From Marinobacter halophilus (GTDB lineage: Bacteria > Pseudomonadota > Gammaproteobacteria > Pseudomonadales > Oleiphilaceae), in the NCBI RefSeq assembly GCF_003007685.1, contig NZ_PXNN01000017.1:661143-725142 (forward strand): 64,000 nt of DNA, in the 5' to 3' direction. Under the pieces are notes generated by a model. It did not search any database and had not been told where the DNA came from. It saw only the letters and a list, made by a program, of their open reading frames with translations. Below are positions 8,710 to 17,277 of the stretch, piece after piece; position 1 is the stretch's first letter, and every line of letters begins with the position of its first letter. The position numbers and the translations under genes were made by a program.

Positions 8710-10167
8710 CTATGCCATAGCGAGTTCAGACTCAAGATCGATTCCGGCATCGCGCATTTGAGCCAGCTTATAACGCAGTGTTCTGGGACTGATACCCAAC
8801 TGCTCTGCGGCCCGGTTGCGACGCCCACGCTCTTTCCTGAGGGTCTGAATGATGATACGGAACTCTTGCTGGCGCAGATCATCACCCAGCGAACTTGCCT
8901 CAGGGCATTCTTCCGCGGCCGACATGGCAAGCGACTCCACCGAGGTGTCCAGTGGCTCAACAAACTCGGCATTTTGAGACTGAACCGGTGCTGGTGATGC
9001 TTGCACAGCCGGACTGCTCAACTCTGAGCGGCCGGTGATGCCAAGCTCCAGGCACAGATCCCCTTCGTGAATAACATTACCTTGCTGCAGCACCAGGGCG
9101 CGCTGGATCGCATTGTCCAACTCCCGGACATTGCCTGGCCAACCATGACTGATCATCGCCTTGCGGGCATCCTCGGCCAGCGTGAGCCCGGTCAGCTTCA
9201 TTTTCCGACAGTGTTTTTTGAGTAGGTATTTGGCCAGTGGCAGAATATCCAGCGGGCGCTCCCGCAACGGCTGCCAATGCATCGGGAACACCGTCAATCG
9301 ATAGTACAGATCTTCCCGGAACTTGCCTTCACGCACATAATGGCCCAGATCCCGGTTGGTGGTGGCAATCACCCGCACATCCAGGGAGATGGTCTTGCGA
9401 CCGCCGACTCGCTCAACTTCCCGCTCCTGCAGTACCCTCAACAACTTGGACTGCAAGCCAAGATCCATCTCAGAAATCTCATCCAGCAGGATGGTGCCGC
9501 CATTGGCCTGCTCAAATTTGCCCGGTGAAGACGCAACCGCCCCGGTGAAAGCGCCTTTTTCATGGCCGAACAGAATGGCTTCGAGCATGTTCTCGGGAAT
9601 CGCCGCGCAATTGATGGCCACAAAGGGCTGATCCGCGCGCGGTGACTGCTGATGAATGTAGCGGGCCAGCACTTCTTTGCCGGTGCCGCTTTCGCCGGAA
9701 ATCATCACGGTCGAATCACTTCCAGCAACTTTTGCCGCCAGCTGGAACATGCGTTTGCTGATGGGGTCTTCAGCGATCGCCTCGTCACTGGATTTCTGAC
9801 GGCTACCGCCCACCACCTTGGTGACCGCATCCACCAGTACCTGGGGCTCAAACGGTTTAACCAGATAATCAATCGCACCCGATTGCATGGCTGACACCGC
9901 ATGACTGATCTGGCCATAAGCCGTAATCAGCATCATTGGCAAACCCGGATAGTGACGCTGCACTTCGGCCAGCAATTCGTGGCCAGACATGCCCGGCATA
10001 TTGACGTCGCTAACCACCATGTCTACGGGGTTTCGGGCCAGGCTGACCAGAGCTTCTTTACCGTTGGCGGCTTCATACACCTGGAATTTCGCAAGCTCCA
10101 GCGTGGTCACCAGCGCATCCCGCAGGTCGCGGTCGTCTTCAACTATCAGAATCTGGGCCTTAGCCAT
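8710..10167 (-). CDS. fleR: Sigma-54-dependent response regulator FleR/FlrC
   Basis: 485-residue NtrC-family activator. The receiver has phospho-Asp54 in VVSDVNMPGM. The AAA+ domain has Walker A GESGTGKE (158-165) and the sigma-54 contact loop GAFTGA (205-210), and a Fis-type helix-turn-helix lies at the C-terminus (RNRAAEQLGISPRTLRYKL). It is phosphorylated by FleS and activates class III flagellar operons encoding basal body and hook parts. It lies 25 bp downstream of fleS in a two-gene operon and is followed by a strong terminator. The fliE promoter immediately downstream is a likely target. Confidence 0.95.
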   Translation of the reverse strand: MAKAQILIVEDDRDLRDALVTTLELAKFQVYEAANGKEALVSLARNPVDMVVSDVNMPGMSGHELLAEVQRHYPGLPMMLITAYGQISHAVSAMQSGAIDYLVKPFEPQVLVDAVTKVVGGSRQKSSDEAIAEDPISKRMFQLAAKVAGSDSTVMISGESGTGKEVLARYIHQQSPRADQPFVAINCAAIPENMLEAILFGHEKGAFTGAVASSPGKFEQANGGTILLDEISEMDLGLQSKLLRVLQEREVERVGGRKTISLDVRVIATTNRDLGHYVREGKFREDLYYRLTVFPMHWQPLRERPLDILPLAKYLLKKHCRKMKLTGLTLAEDARKAMISHGWPGNVRELDNAIQRALVLQQGNVIHEGDLCLELGITGRSELSSPAVQASPAPVQSQNAEFVEPLDTSVESLAMSAAEECPEASSLGDDLRQQEFRIIIQTLRKERGRRNRAAEQLGISPRTLRYKLAQMRDAGIDLESELAMA

Positions 10168-10192
10168 GCTATCTGCCTCCTACTGCTATTCG

Positions 10193-11431
10193 TTATGCTC
10201 TGCCAATCAGGGTTGGCATTTGCAGTGTTGCCACCGCCCCACCCTGCGTCGGCGAGAAAATGGAAAACTGACCTTTGTGGGCCTTGACCACCGCCTGCAC
10301 GACCGCCAGGCCAAGCCCGGTGCCATGGGATTTGGTGGTGTAGAAGGCTTCCGTGATTCTGCTGGCCTGTTCCGATGAAAATCCCGGACCGTTGTCCAGC
10401 ACCTGAACCTCCAGACCTCGAGCAGAAGACTCAAGCTTCACCAGGACGTCTGTTGCACCGGCTTCCAGGCTGTTGTTCACCAGGTTCATGCAGGCACCTA
10501 CCAGGGCGTCGCGGTTGCACATAAGGCGACATCGCTGATCGATTCGGTTTTCCAGCGTCACAGATGCCCCGGCCGCGGGATTCAGGCCTTCAACGGCCGC
10601 CTCAAGCGAAGCCGCCAGCTTACTGGCCGATAACTCTTCCGCCAGCCGGGTCTCACCCCGCGCAAAAATCAACATGTCCCTGACCTGCTGTTCAAGATGG
10701 GTCAGTCGTGACATGAGTCGTGAGGCACAGCGCTGGCGTAATTCTTCATCCAGGTCGGGCTGGCTCAGGTGACCACCGTACAGGATGGCCGCGGACAGCG
10801 GGGTACGGATCTGGTGCGCCAGCGAGGCTACCATCCGGCCCATGGCAGACAACCGTTGTGCGTGGGCCAATTGGGATTGCAGCTGCCGGGTTTCGGTCAG
10901 GTCGGTCAGCAGGATGAGCTGGCCGGGCTGATTTTCCATGGTGCGAATTTCAATACTGACGCGCCGGCCATCTTTCAGGGATACTTCGTGGCCGTCATCG
11001 CTACGAGGCGAGAAACAGCGCCGAATCACGTCTACCCAGCGTTCGCCATCCAATGGTTCACCCAGAAGGGCGGTCGCGGCCGGATTGCACTGACTGACCA
11101 CGCCCTGCTTGTCGAGCACCACCACACCGGCAGGTAGCGCATTAAGCAAAGTAGACAGGCGATCGGCCAATTGCTCTTTCGCTTCCAGCTCCTGCTGACG
11201 CTGATGGGTCTCGTGAGTCAATTCTCCGGAAAGTTGGTTAACTCGGGATTCCAGGGTTCGGTATGAGTCGGTAATCTGCCGGGACATGCGATTGAACAGT
11301 TCAAGCGCGGAATCGACCGCCTCGTCATCCTGCTGCGGAAACAAAGCCGTCACTTTGTCGTTCACATCAGCGGCGGCATTGGCGTCGGCCTTCTGGTGCG
11401 CAGATTCCATGACAACGTGTGCGTGATTCAT
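10193..11431 (-). CDS. fleS: Flagellar sensor histidine kinase FleS/FlrB
   Basis: 412-residue soluble histidine kinase with no membrane segments. An N-terminal helical region is followed by a PAS domain (about 92-180), the DHp helix with His206 in SLAHQIRTPLSA, and an HATPase domain with N-box NLVNNSLEAGA, DNGPGFSSEQ and TGLGLAVVQ. This is the FleS/FlrB architecture, the cytoplasmic kinase of FleR/FlrC that checks flagellar assembly. A sigma-54 promoter 59 bp upstream fits activation by FleQ, encoded just upstream. Confidence 0.94.
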   Translation of the reverse strand: MNHAHVVMESAHQKADANAAADVNDKVTALFPQQDDEAVDSALELFNRMSRQITDSYRTLESRVNQLSGELTHETHQRQQELEAKEQLADRLSTLLNALPAGVVVLDKQGVVSQCNPAATALLGEPLDGERWVDVIRRCFSPRSDDGHEVSLKDGRRVSIEIRTMENQPGQLILLTDLTETRQLQSQLAHAQRLSAMGRMVASLAHQIRTPLSAAILYGGHLSQPDLDEELRQRCASRLMSRLTHLEQQVRDMLIFARGETRLAEELSASKLAASLEAAVEGLNPAAGASVTLENRIDQRCRLMCNRDALVGACMNLVNNSLEAGATDVLVKLESSARGLEVQVLDNGPGFSSEQASRITEAFYTTKSHGTGLGLAVVQAVVKAHKGQFSIFSPTQGGAVATLQMPTLIGRA

Positions 11432-11489
11432 AACCTTCCCCCTGACGGATCCGGAACGGACCTTCGGACTTTCGTTCAGGTTAGGTTAA

Positions 11490-11504
11490 GCCAACACCGT
11501 GCCA
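11490..11504 (-). promoter_or_regulatory. Sigma-54 promoter of fleSR
   Basis: Minus-strand TGGCAC, five bases, TGGC: a perfect -24 element and a -12 element with the conserved GC but one mismatch (T to G). It lies 59 bp upstream of the fleS ATG, the same distance as the fliE promoter from fliE. Confidence 0.75.
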
Positions 11505-11588
11505 ACTTGAGTTTTCTGATAACTTTCAATGGGTAGGAATATTCTGAAAAGCGGGGATGACGACTTTCCGTCATTCAAAAACAAGAGT

Positions 11589-11617
11589 GGCGTCACAGGT
11601 TACAAACCTTTGACGCC
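11589..11617 (-). terminator. Hairpin after fleQ, probable terminator
   Basis: GGCGTCA and TGACGCC arms with a second inner AGGTT/AACCT stem, just after the fleQ stop. The T-tract that follows on the minus strand is interrupted (CTCTTGTTTTTG). A second small palindrome (GATGACG/CGTCATT) follows. It probably ends the fleQ transcript. Confidence 0.6.
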
Positions 11618-11632
11618 GCTAGAACTCACTTA

Positions 11633-13078
11633 TCAGGCTTCTTCGGTGTCGTCCCGAAGGCCGTACTTGCGCACTTTTTCCACCAGCGTGGTACGCCGGA
11701 TTCGCAGCTTTTCAGCGGCGCGAGCGACAACCCCGCCGGCTTCGTCCAGAGCTTGCTGGATCAGCTGTTTTTCCAGATTGGAAAGATAGTCTTTCAGATC
11801 GATACCGTTGACCGGTAGCAGTGCCGGGGCATCCAGCCCAATCAAACCCGGAATGGAAGGCATGCCATTGTCTTCCACCGGCCGGTTCTCGTCGTAGTCG
11901 TCCACGTAACGAAATTTCTTGGGCAGCTCCTGTACACCAATCACCCCGAAAGGATGCATGATGGCCAGGCGCTCAACCAGATTCGCCAGCTCTCGCACGT
12001 TGCCGTGCCAGTCATGGCGGCACAGGCTCATGATGGCCGCGGAGTTCATGCGCAAAGAGCCCCGCTTTTCTTTCTCCATTCGGGAGATCAGCTCATTGAT
12101 CAGCAGCGGAATGTCTTCAACCCGCTCGCGCAATGCCGGCATTTCAATGGGGAAAACGTTGAGCCGGTAATACAGATCTTCCCGGAAATCGCCGGATTCA
12201 ATCATCTCTTCAAGATGTTTGTGGGTCGCCGCAATAACCCGAACGTCGGCCGACTGAGTGCGATTACTGCCAACCCGCTCAAAAGTGCGCTCCTGCAAAA
12301 CCCGGAGAATCTTGACCTGCATATTCAACGGCATATCCCCGATTTCATCGAGAAACAAAGTGCCGCCTTCAGCCAGTTCAAAACGCCCCACCCGAGCCGT
12401 GATCGCGCCGGTAAACGCGCCCTTTTCATGTCCGAAAAGCTCACTCTCAAGCAGCTCAGCGGGAATCGCGCCACAGTTAACCGGAACAAAGGGTTTGTCA
12501 CGACGAGACGAGTGATAATGCAGATTGCGGGCAACGACTTCTTTGCCTGTACCCGACTCGCCCGTAATCAACACACTGACGTCTTTGTCTGCCACCTGTT
12601 CCATCAATTGACGGACCTGTTGCACCTTGCGGCTGGTGCCGACCAGACTGCGGAACAATTGAACGCTGCGCTGCTGACCACGCTCCTTGCTGCGGCTGAA
12701 CTGATCACGGTAGATCTGGGCGCGATACAGCGAATCGACAAACTTGTTGTAATTCAGTGGCCATTCCATTCTGGCAATGATGCGGGCACCGTCATCTTCC
12801 GACACGCCCTTAAATTGAGGATCACCTACCAATAAAATCGGCAAGCCCTTCGTGAGTTTGCAGATACCGGTCACGTGCCGGGCACAGGCGGCATCTTCGC
12901 CGTTGATGACCGCGACACTAATCTCGTTCCTGGCCTGTTCGTCGCCACTTTCCAGAAGTGCCAATGCGTCGTCGCCAGCCAAGACCTTTTCTTCGCCGAC
13001 AAACTCGAGAATGGTGATCAGGTCCTTGCGTCTGGACTCATCTTCACTCAGTACCAGCACCTTGTTGTTTTTGGACAT
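11633..13078 (-). CDS. fleQ: Flagellar master regulator FleQ/FlrA
   Basis: 481-residue sigma-54 activator at the top of the polar flagellar hierarchy. The N-terminal receiver-like domain lacks a phosphorylatable aspartate, as in FleQ. AAA+ domain: Walker A GESGTGKE (173-180), GAFTGA (220-225). The LFRS motif (141-144), which in P. aeruginosa FleQ takes part in c-di-GMP binding, is present, so control by c-di-GMP is likely. A C-terminal Fis-type HTH is present ([19 protein letters not shown]). It is monocistronic by appearance and precedes fleSR, its expected target operon. Confidence 0.95.
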   Translation of the reverse strand: MSKNNKVLVLSEDESRRKDLITILEFVGEEKVLAGDDALALLESGDEQARNEISVAVINGEDAACARHVTGICKLTKGLPILLVGDPQFKGVSEDDGARIIARMEWPLNYNKFVDSLYRAQIYRDQFSRSKERGQQRSVQLFRSLVGTSRKVQQVRQLMEQVADKDVSVLITGESGTGKEVVARNLHYHSSRRDKPFVPVNCGAIPAELLESELFGHEKGAFTGAITARVGRFELAEGGTLFLDEIGDMPLNMQVKILRVLQERTFERVGSNRTQSADVRVIAATHKHLEEMIESGDFREDLYYRLNVFPIEMPALRERVEDIPLLINELISRMEKEKRGSLRMNSAAIMSLCRHDWHGNVRELANLVERLAIMHPFGVIGVQELPKKFRYVDDYDENRPVEDNGMPSIPGLIGLDAPALLPVNGIDLKDYLSNLEKQLIQQALDEAGGVVARAAEKLRIRRTTLVEKVRKYGLRDDTEEA

Positions 13079-13148
13079 TCACAGCAATCTCTTTGGGAAT
13101 TTGTGCGGTATTTAAGACTGTCTGGGCGCCAGAGTCAATTTAATGACG

Positions 13149-13478
13149 CTATCTTCGGGGGGTAGTTGATACATTCTCGTAAGCGCGGGAGGCTTTTCGA
13201 TTTTGATTGACGCCCTTGAGGGATTCCCGGGCTTCATCGCGGGCCTTGACGGCAACTTGATTAGCCGATTCCACAAACTCGTTCAAGGCTTCAAGCCGGT
13301 CACGTATCAGCGCCGGATCAATGCGCCCTGCTTCCAACTCAAGCATTAACGGCTCGATCGTGGGCTTCACCCGGGCGTTCAGCTCTGCAAGCTGCTCCCA
13401 GTTTTGATCGGCAAGGGCCTGATTCAGTTCTGACCTGAGTTGGTCAAGACTTTCAAGGAGGGCGTGAGAGTCTGCCAT
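13149..13478 (-). CDS. fliT: Flagellar protein FliT-like chaperone
   Basis: 109-residue helical, charged protein immediately upstream of fleQ on the same strand, with 70 bp between them. Size, helical heptads (LDQLRSELNQALADQNWEQL and so on) and position match the FliT homologue next to fleQ in Pseudomonas-type flagellar clusters. FliT is the export chaperone of the cap protein FliD. FliD and FliS are not in this window. The sequence family is weakly conserved, so the name depends on context. Confidence 0.7.
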   Translation of the reverse strand: MADSHALLESLDQLRSELNQALADQNWEQLAELNARVKPTIEPLMLELEAGRIDPALIRDRLEALNEFVESANQVAVKARDEARESLKGVNQNRKASRAYENVSTTPRR

Positions 13479-13533
13479 GCTGTTTTCTCCAGGGGTAGAC
13501 GGGATATTACCGGCCTGGCAGACACGTCAAGCC

Positions 13534-13563
13534 GGGGCGTTTCCCTGAACGGGCAAACACCCC
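13534..13563 (-). terminator. Hairpin after the DUF1329 gene
   Basis: GGGGCGTTT and AAACACCCC arms with inner CCC/GGG pairing, between the DUF1329 stop and fliT. No T-run follows on the minus strand, so it may stabilise the 3' end or weakly terminate. Confidence 0.4.
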
Positions 13564-13574
13564 TGACTTGCAGT

Positions 13575-14933
13575 TTACCGGCGGGCTGCCCGACGAGCTG
13601 CTGCTGCGGTAAACTCGTTGCCACGATAGCCGGGCTTAAAGTTGTAAGCCGGGTAACCATTATCCAGACCATCAATGTAATAGCGCTGTGCTTTCAGATC
13701 ATACGTCATTTCCATGGTGGTCCAGAAGACCGGCACACTGTAATAAACGATGTTGTGAGCTTCGGACACGCGCCAAAGCTCACCGTCGTCGCTGTATTCC
13801 TCAGTGGCCAGGATCTGCCAGCTGTCTTCGTCAATATAATACACACGACGATCGTAAATGTGGCTGATACCGGTACGACGCGTGGCCTCAACTACCCAGA
13901 CACGATGCAATTCATAACGGGCCAGGCTCTGATCGATATGGTTCGCTCTAAGGACATCCTCGGGACGCACAGCCTCACTGTGCAGCTTGTAAGCGTTGTA
14001 AGGCACAATCAGCTCTCGCTTACCCTTCAATTCCCAGTCGTACTGGTTCGGCGCACCGTTATACATATCTTTCTGATCCACTGACCGCAGTGACGATGAG
14101 TTCGGCAAGTCGGTCTCGTAGGCCAGGTTCGGTGAGCGCCGCAGGCGGCGAGAACCGGCATCGTATCGCCAGGCCAGACGGGGTGAGCGGACCTGATCCA
14201 GCGTTTCGTGTACCAGGGTGATGGTGCCGGCCAGTGTCGACGGCGCATTCGTTTCGGTCTTCAGGTAGAAGATCTTGTTATCGATATCTTCAAGTTCGGC
14301 ACCGGGGCGGCTATAGGCAAAGAAGTAGTCGTAATTATTAACCACCGCGTTGAATGAGCCATCCCGCTGCGGGGTGGCGGAAGCACTGCGGAACGACAGC
14401 TCTTCGCCGCGATAACGAAGAATGTGGTTCCAGATCGCCTCAAGTCCATTCTGTGGAATGGGGAATGGGCTTGTCATGATAGTGTTCCGAACCCCATTAC
14501 CGTTATCAAGTAGCTCAGCCGACAATGCATTCTCATGGAACTTGTCGTAAACATGCTCCGGAAACGCTGCAGTGCGCCGGGTCTGATATACCGGCATAAA
14601 GAATTCCGGCCCGTACTGCTCGAGCATCTGGATATGTCCGTCAGACAGCTTGTCACGGTATTGATCCAGATTATTCCGGGTAATCACGTACAGCGCTTTA
14701 TCCTCAGGGAACGGACTGGTTTCAATCGTGCCCTCCCGCCAGTTGGCCGGAGGCGTGGCCTGTCCGCCGGTCCATGCCGGAATGGTGCCCGCCTCGTTGC
14801 CTGCGCGCTCGGCACCTACAGGTGTCAGATCGTTCTTCAGGCGCTCTGCCTCAGCCGAAGACACCTTTGCCATAACCGGGGCGGAAAACCCCATTACCGC
14901 CGCCGCTATTGCAGCAATTAGCCGGTTCCGCAT
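13575..14933 (-). CDS. DUF1329 exported protein
   Basis: 452-residue protein with a clear Sec signal peptide (RLIAAIAAAVMGFSAPVMA, residues about 4-22) and a long beta-rich mature part of the DUF1329 family, related in fold to LolA/LolB-type outer-membrane lipid carriers. Members are often paired with DUF1302 proteins and linked to lipid or steroid uptake; no DUF1302 gene is adjacent here. The ATG at 14933 follows GGAGG at good spacing. An in-frame extension to 15005 lacks a signal peptide at its start and would reach close to the operator. A PsrA-like palindrome 70 bp upstream suggests fatty-acid-responsive control. Exact substrate unknown. Confidence 0.85.
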   Translation of the reverse strand: MRNRLIAAIAAAVMGFSAPVMAKVSSAEAERLKNDLTPVGAERAGNEAGTIPAWTGGQATPPANWREGTIETSPFPEDKALYVITRNNLDQYRDKLSDGHIQMLEQYGPEFFMPVYQTRRTAAFPEHVYDKFHENALSAELLDNGNGVRNTIMTSPFPIPQNGLEAIWNHILRYRGEELSFRSASATPQRDGSFNAVVNNYDYFFAYSRPGAELEDIDNKIFYLKTETNAPSTLAGTITLVHETLDQVRSPRLAWRYDAGSRRLRRSPNLAYETDLPNSSSLRSVDQKDMYNGAPNQYDWELKGKRELIVPYNAYKLHSEAVRPEDVLRANHIDQSLARYELHRVWVVEATRRTGISHIYDRRVYYIDEDSWQILATEEYSDDGELWRVSEAHNIVYYSVPVFWTTMEMTYDLKAQRYYIDGLDNGYPAYNFKPGYRGNEFTAAAARRAARR

Positions 14934-15002
14934 CCTTAAAACCTCCAAATGGATCACAAGACGATCAAAACTTGTCCAAACTGCACGCCTTTTTGCCACT
15001 TT

Positions 15003-15016
15003 CAAACGGTCGTTTC
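15003..15016. promoter_or_regulatory. PsrA-like operator upstream of DUF1329 gene
   Basis: CAAAC, four bases, GTTTC, within a longer palindrome TTCAAACGGTCGTTTCAA. It fits the published PsrA consensus (G/C)AAAC N2-4 GTTT(G/C). PsrA is a TetR-type repressor released by long-chain fatty acids. The site is 70 bp upstream of the DUF1329 ATG. Confidence 0.55.
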
Positions 15017-15154
15017 AAGTGATTGTTTGTATTTTCTTGTGACACGACCAAATCAGGTACTCATTAACAGGGCAAGAAATATCCGAGCAAAAATGATAGA
15101 GTTCGGCGGCTGTTCTGAATGATCTTCAACGAGTTTATGAGGTGCGGGTGGCGT

Positions 15155-15655
15155 ATGGCATCACAATGGTACTCTCTGGTCTCCCAAAAGCTTTTTCTGG
15201 CCAGCACCTTACTGACCAGACTCGAATCAGACGGGGGTAACGAAAACACGAGTCGAAATCCCGCAGCAGACAAAGAAGCGCTATCCCAGGGGGCAACAGA
15301 ACTGCTCTTGAGGGCGCGTAAGTTGCTGTTGATCATGATCGCGCGCTGCCACCAGCACAAAGCGGGAAAACCAGACTCACTGACCGAGCTGGAAGCCTTG
15401 TTTCCGTATGAAGTGCACGAGGTTCAGCTTTTAAAAGCGCTGTCCGACACAGCGGGGAGTTGGTGGCATCACCTGGACCAGCTTGAGGAGGCACTGAGTC
15501 AGCCGCACGTGACGCGCAAGAACGTTACCACCGAGAATATTATTGCGATTTCCGTTGAGCAGGGTCCGGACCGTTCCCCCGCGGCCCTGAAACATACACT
15601 TGCGGCAATCACCAGGCTTGCCCGAAGCATTGAAGACCAGCACGGCGAGTGGTAA
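15155..15655 (+). CDS. DUF6586-like conserved protein
   Basis: 166-residue, mostly helical soluble protein without signal peptide. It resembles the small protein found near lexA-sulA in Pseudomonas (DUF6586 family), and its position two genes from sulA here supports that. I chose the ATG at 15155 because GAGGTG lies 10 bp upstream; the in-frame codon at 15119 has no ribosome site. The N-terminus (SQWYSLVSQKLFLASTLLTR) looks amphipathic. Function unknown. Confidence 0.7.
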   Translation: MASQWYSLVSQKLFLASTLLTRLESDGGNENTSRNPAADKEALSQGATELLLRARKLLLIMIARCHQHKAGKPDSLTELEALFPYEVHEVQLLKALSDTAGSWWHHLDQLEEALSQPHVTRKNVTTENIIAISVEQGPDRSPAALKHTLAAITRLARSIEDQHGEW

Positions 15656-15703
15656 GCCATCCCATTACGCAATACCGAATTTACCAAGACAAAGGTTGAA
15701 CGA

Positions 15704-15964
15704 ATGTCACCATCGTTTTTTGAAATCATACAACTGGCCGATGGCGATTACGCTCTACGCCGCACTGACGACGACGCAGCACCTCTGGTTCGCATCTCTT
15801 TTTCGGAAGAAGCCCGGGAGATGATGGATAATCGCGACCTGAATGTTGCCAAAGCCATGATTGCTACAGGCATCGAAGCTGCAGGAACTATTGCCCACGA
15901 TATTGACTGGGACGATGACGATAACGAAATGACCGAGTCTCGCCCCCAATACACCCTGCACTGA
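15704..15964 (+). CDS. Small acidic conserved protein of unknown function
   Basis: 86-residue protein beginning MSPSFFEIIQLADGDYALRR, with a strongly acidic C-terminal part (DIDWDDDDNEMTE). It lies 48 bp after the DUF6586-like gene on the same strand and converges on sulA. A small gene occupies the equivalent place beside sulA in Pseudomonas. No signal peptide or membrane segment. Function not recognised. Confidence 0.68.
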   Translation: MSPSFFEIIQLADGDYALRRTDDDAAPLVRISFSEEAREMMDNRDLNVAKAMIATGIEAAGTIAHDIDWDDDDNEMTESRPQYTLH

Positions 15965-15970
15965 CCAGCC

Positions 15971-16462
15971 TTACCGGTGACGCAACACCACACCGTGACT
16001 GTCACCTTGTGCCGAAGCCTTTTGAAGGGACTCAAAGGCTGGCCGACCAAGCTTGTTTGTCCAGAGCACAACCGCGTGACAGGTACCTGCACAAAGAGCA
16101 CGCTCAGCCAGTTGCTGCGCGGAAAAGTCCGGGGTTGAACGCAACACCAATATTTCGGTGGCCACAATGCTGTTCATCTTCTGCCATTTACCCACCAGGG
16201 ATTGTGGTGGATCGATCAGGGCCAGCCAGCGTTTTTCCTGATTCAACTGGGTCAACATTGGCAGCAATAACTGAACGTTGTCGACCTGACCTTCCGGAAG
16301 GATAATCTCCGTCACGTTTCCGCTGACGGGTTTCGCTTGCCCGGCACTGCCTGAGGGTGAGCGGCGAACCTTGGCTCGCCCTTGACCAGCAGAAACCCCG
16401 TGCGCCGGAATGACGGCCGCCGGCTGGAACGCCATGTTCTGATTGAAGCTCAACTGTTCCAT
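15971..16462 (-). CDS. sulA: SOS cell-division inhibitor SulA
   Basis: 163-residue SulA-family protein. After a variable N-terminus it has the RecA-like fold segment with EIILPEGQVDNVQLLLPML, RWLALIDPPQ and VLRSTPDFSAQQLAERAL. SulA binds FtsZ and blocks septation during DNA damage. It lies 40 bp downstream of lexA with no terminator, so it is probably made from the lexA promoter, giving coupled SOS induction as in Pseudomonas lexA-sulA. Confidence 0.87.
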   Translation of the reverse strand: MEQLSFNQNMAFQPAAVIPAHGVSAGQGRAKVRRSPSGSAGQAKPVSGNVTEIILPEGQVDNVQLLLPMLTQLNQEKRWLALIDPPQSLVGKWQKMNSIVATEILVLRSTPDFSAQQLAERALCAGTCHAVVLWTNKLGRPAFESLQKASAQGDSHGVVLRHR

Positions 16463-16502
16463 TACTCACCTTCCTGCATTACGCGTATCTGATGTCTGGT
16501 GC

Positions 16503-17111
16503 TCAGTGCAGATCTGATCGACGGATCACACCTACGCCAAGACCTTCGATAAACAACTCTTGTTCTGTTAGATCGATTTCAATCGGTGCAAACTCTTCGT
16601 TTTCAGCGATCAGCCAGACTTTGGAACCTTCACGCCGAAACCGCTTTACCGTGACCTCGTCACCGACCCGGGCGACCACAACCTGCCCGTTATGAACATC
16701 TTGAGTGCTGTGCACCGCCAGCAGATCACCATCAAGAATGCCGATATCTTTCATACTCATGCCCCGGACCCGGAGCAGGTAATCGGCCGAGGGCGAAAAG
16801 AAGCCCGGCAGTAACGAACAATGGTCTTCGATGTGCTCTTGGGCCAGAATTGGGCTACCTGCGGCCACCTGGCCGATAACAGGCAATCCCGGATCCGGCT
16901 CGACTTCCGGCAGGCGTATGCCGCGACTGGCCCCCGGCACCATTTCAATAGCCCCCTTTCTGGCCAGTGCCCGCAGATGCTCTTCCGCCGCGTTTGCCGA
17001 GCGAAAGCCCAGCTCAGTCGCAATCTCCGCCCTTGTCGGGGGGTAGCCGGTTTCATCTATCGAGCGCCGGATAATATCCAGCACCTGGGACTGTCGCGCG
17101 GTCAGCTTCAT
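16503..17111 (-). CDS. lexA: SOS repressor LexA
   Basis: 202-residue LexA. A winged HTH ([20 protein letters not shown]) is followed by the autocleavage domain, with the Ala84-Gly85 scissile bond (QVAAGSP) and the Ser119/Lys156 dyad, the same numbers as in Escherichia coli. It represses SOS genes and is cleaved on RecA filaments. The start at 17111 gives the canonical length; the in-frame extension to 17192 would cover the operator and is rejected. Confidence 0.97.
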   Translation of the reverse strand: MKLTARQSQVLDIIRRSIDETGYPPTRAEIATELGFRSANAAEEHLRALARKGAIEMVPGASRGIRLPEVEPDPGLPVIGQVAAGSPILAQEHIEDHCSLLPGFFSPSADYLLRVRGMSMKDIGILDGDLLAVHSTQDVHNGQVVVARVGDEVTVKRFRREGSKVWLIAENEEFAPIEIDLTEQELFIEGLGVGVIRRSDLH

Positions 17112-17134
17112 GCAATTACTCCGGTCTGAGCATC

Positions 17135-17150
17135 CTGGTTTTATATACAG
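17135..17150. promoter_or_regulatory. LexA box of the lexA-sulA operon
   Basis: CTG N10 CAG, on the minus strand CTGTATATAAAACCAG, 24 bp upstream of the lexA ATG. A second half-site (CTGTATATA on the minus strand, ending at 17168) lies just upstream but lacks the distal CAG. Autoregulation is expected. Confidence 0.85.
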
Positions 17151-17277
17151 TAATTTGACTATATACAGTGTTTTATCCAGTGTAAAGCCCACTGTGTTTT
17201 TTTCTGCCAGTTAACAGGAGGCTGCGAATCCTTATGTTAAGGTGAAGCCCTTCGAGCTATAAGGACGCCAATAACCT

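Noticed and set aside
17153..17168. Second LexA box upstream of lexA
   Set aside because: Only the left half CTGTATATA is good; the distal CAG is missing, so it is mentioned only as a half-site.
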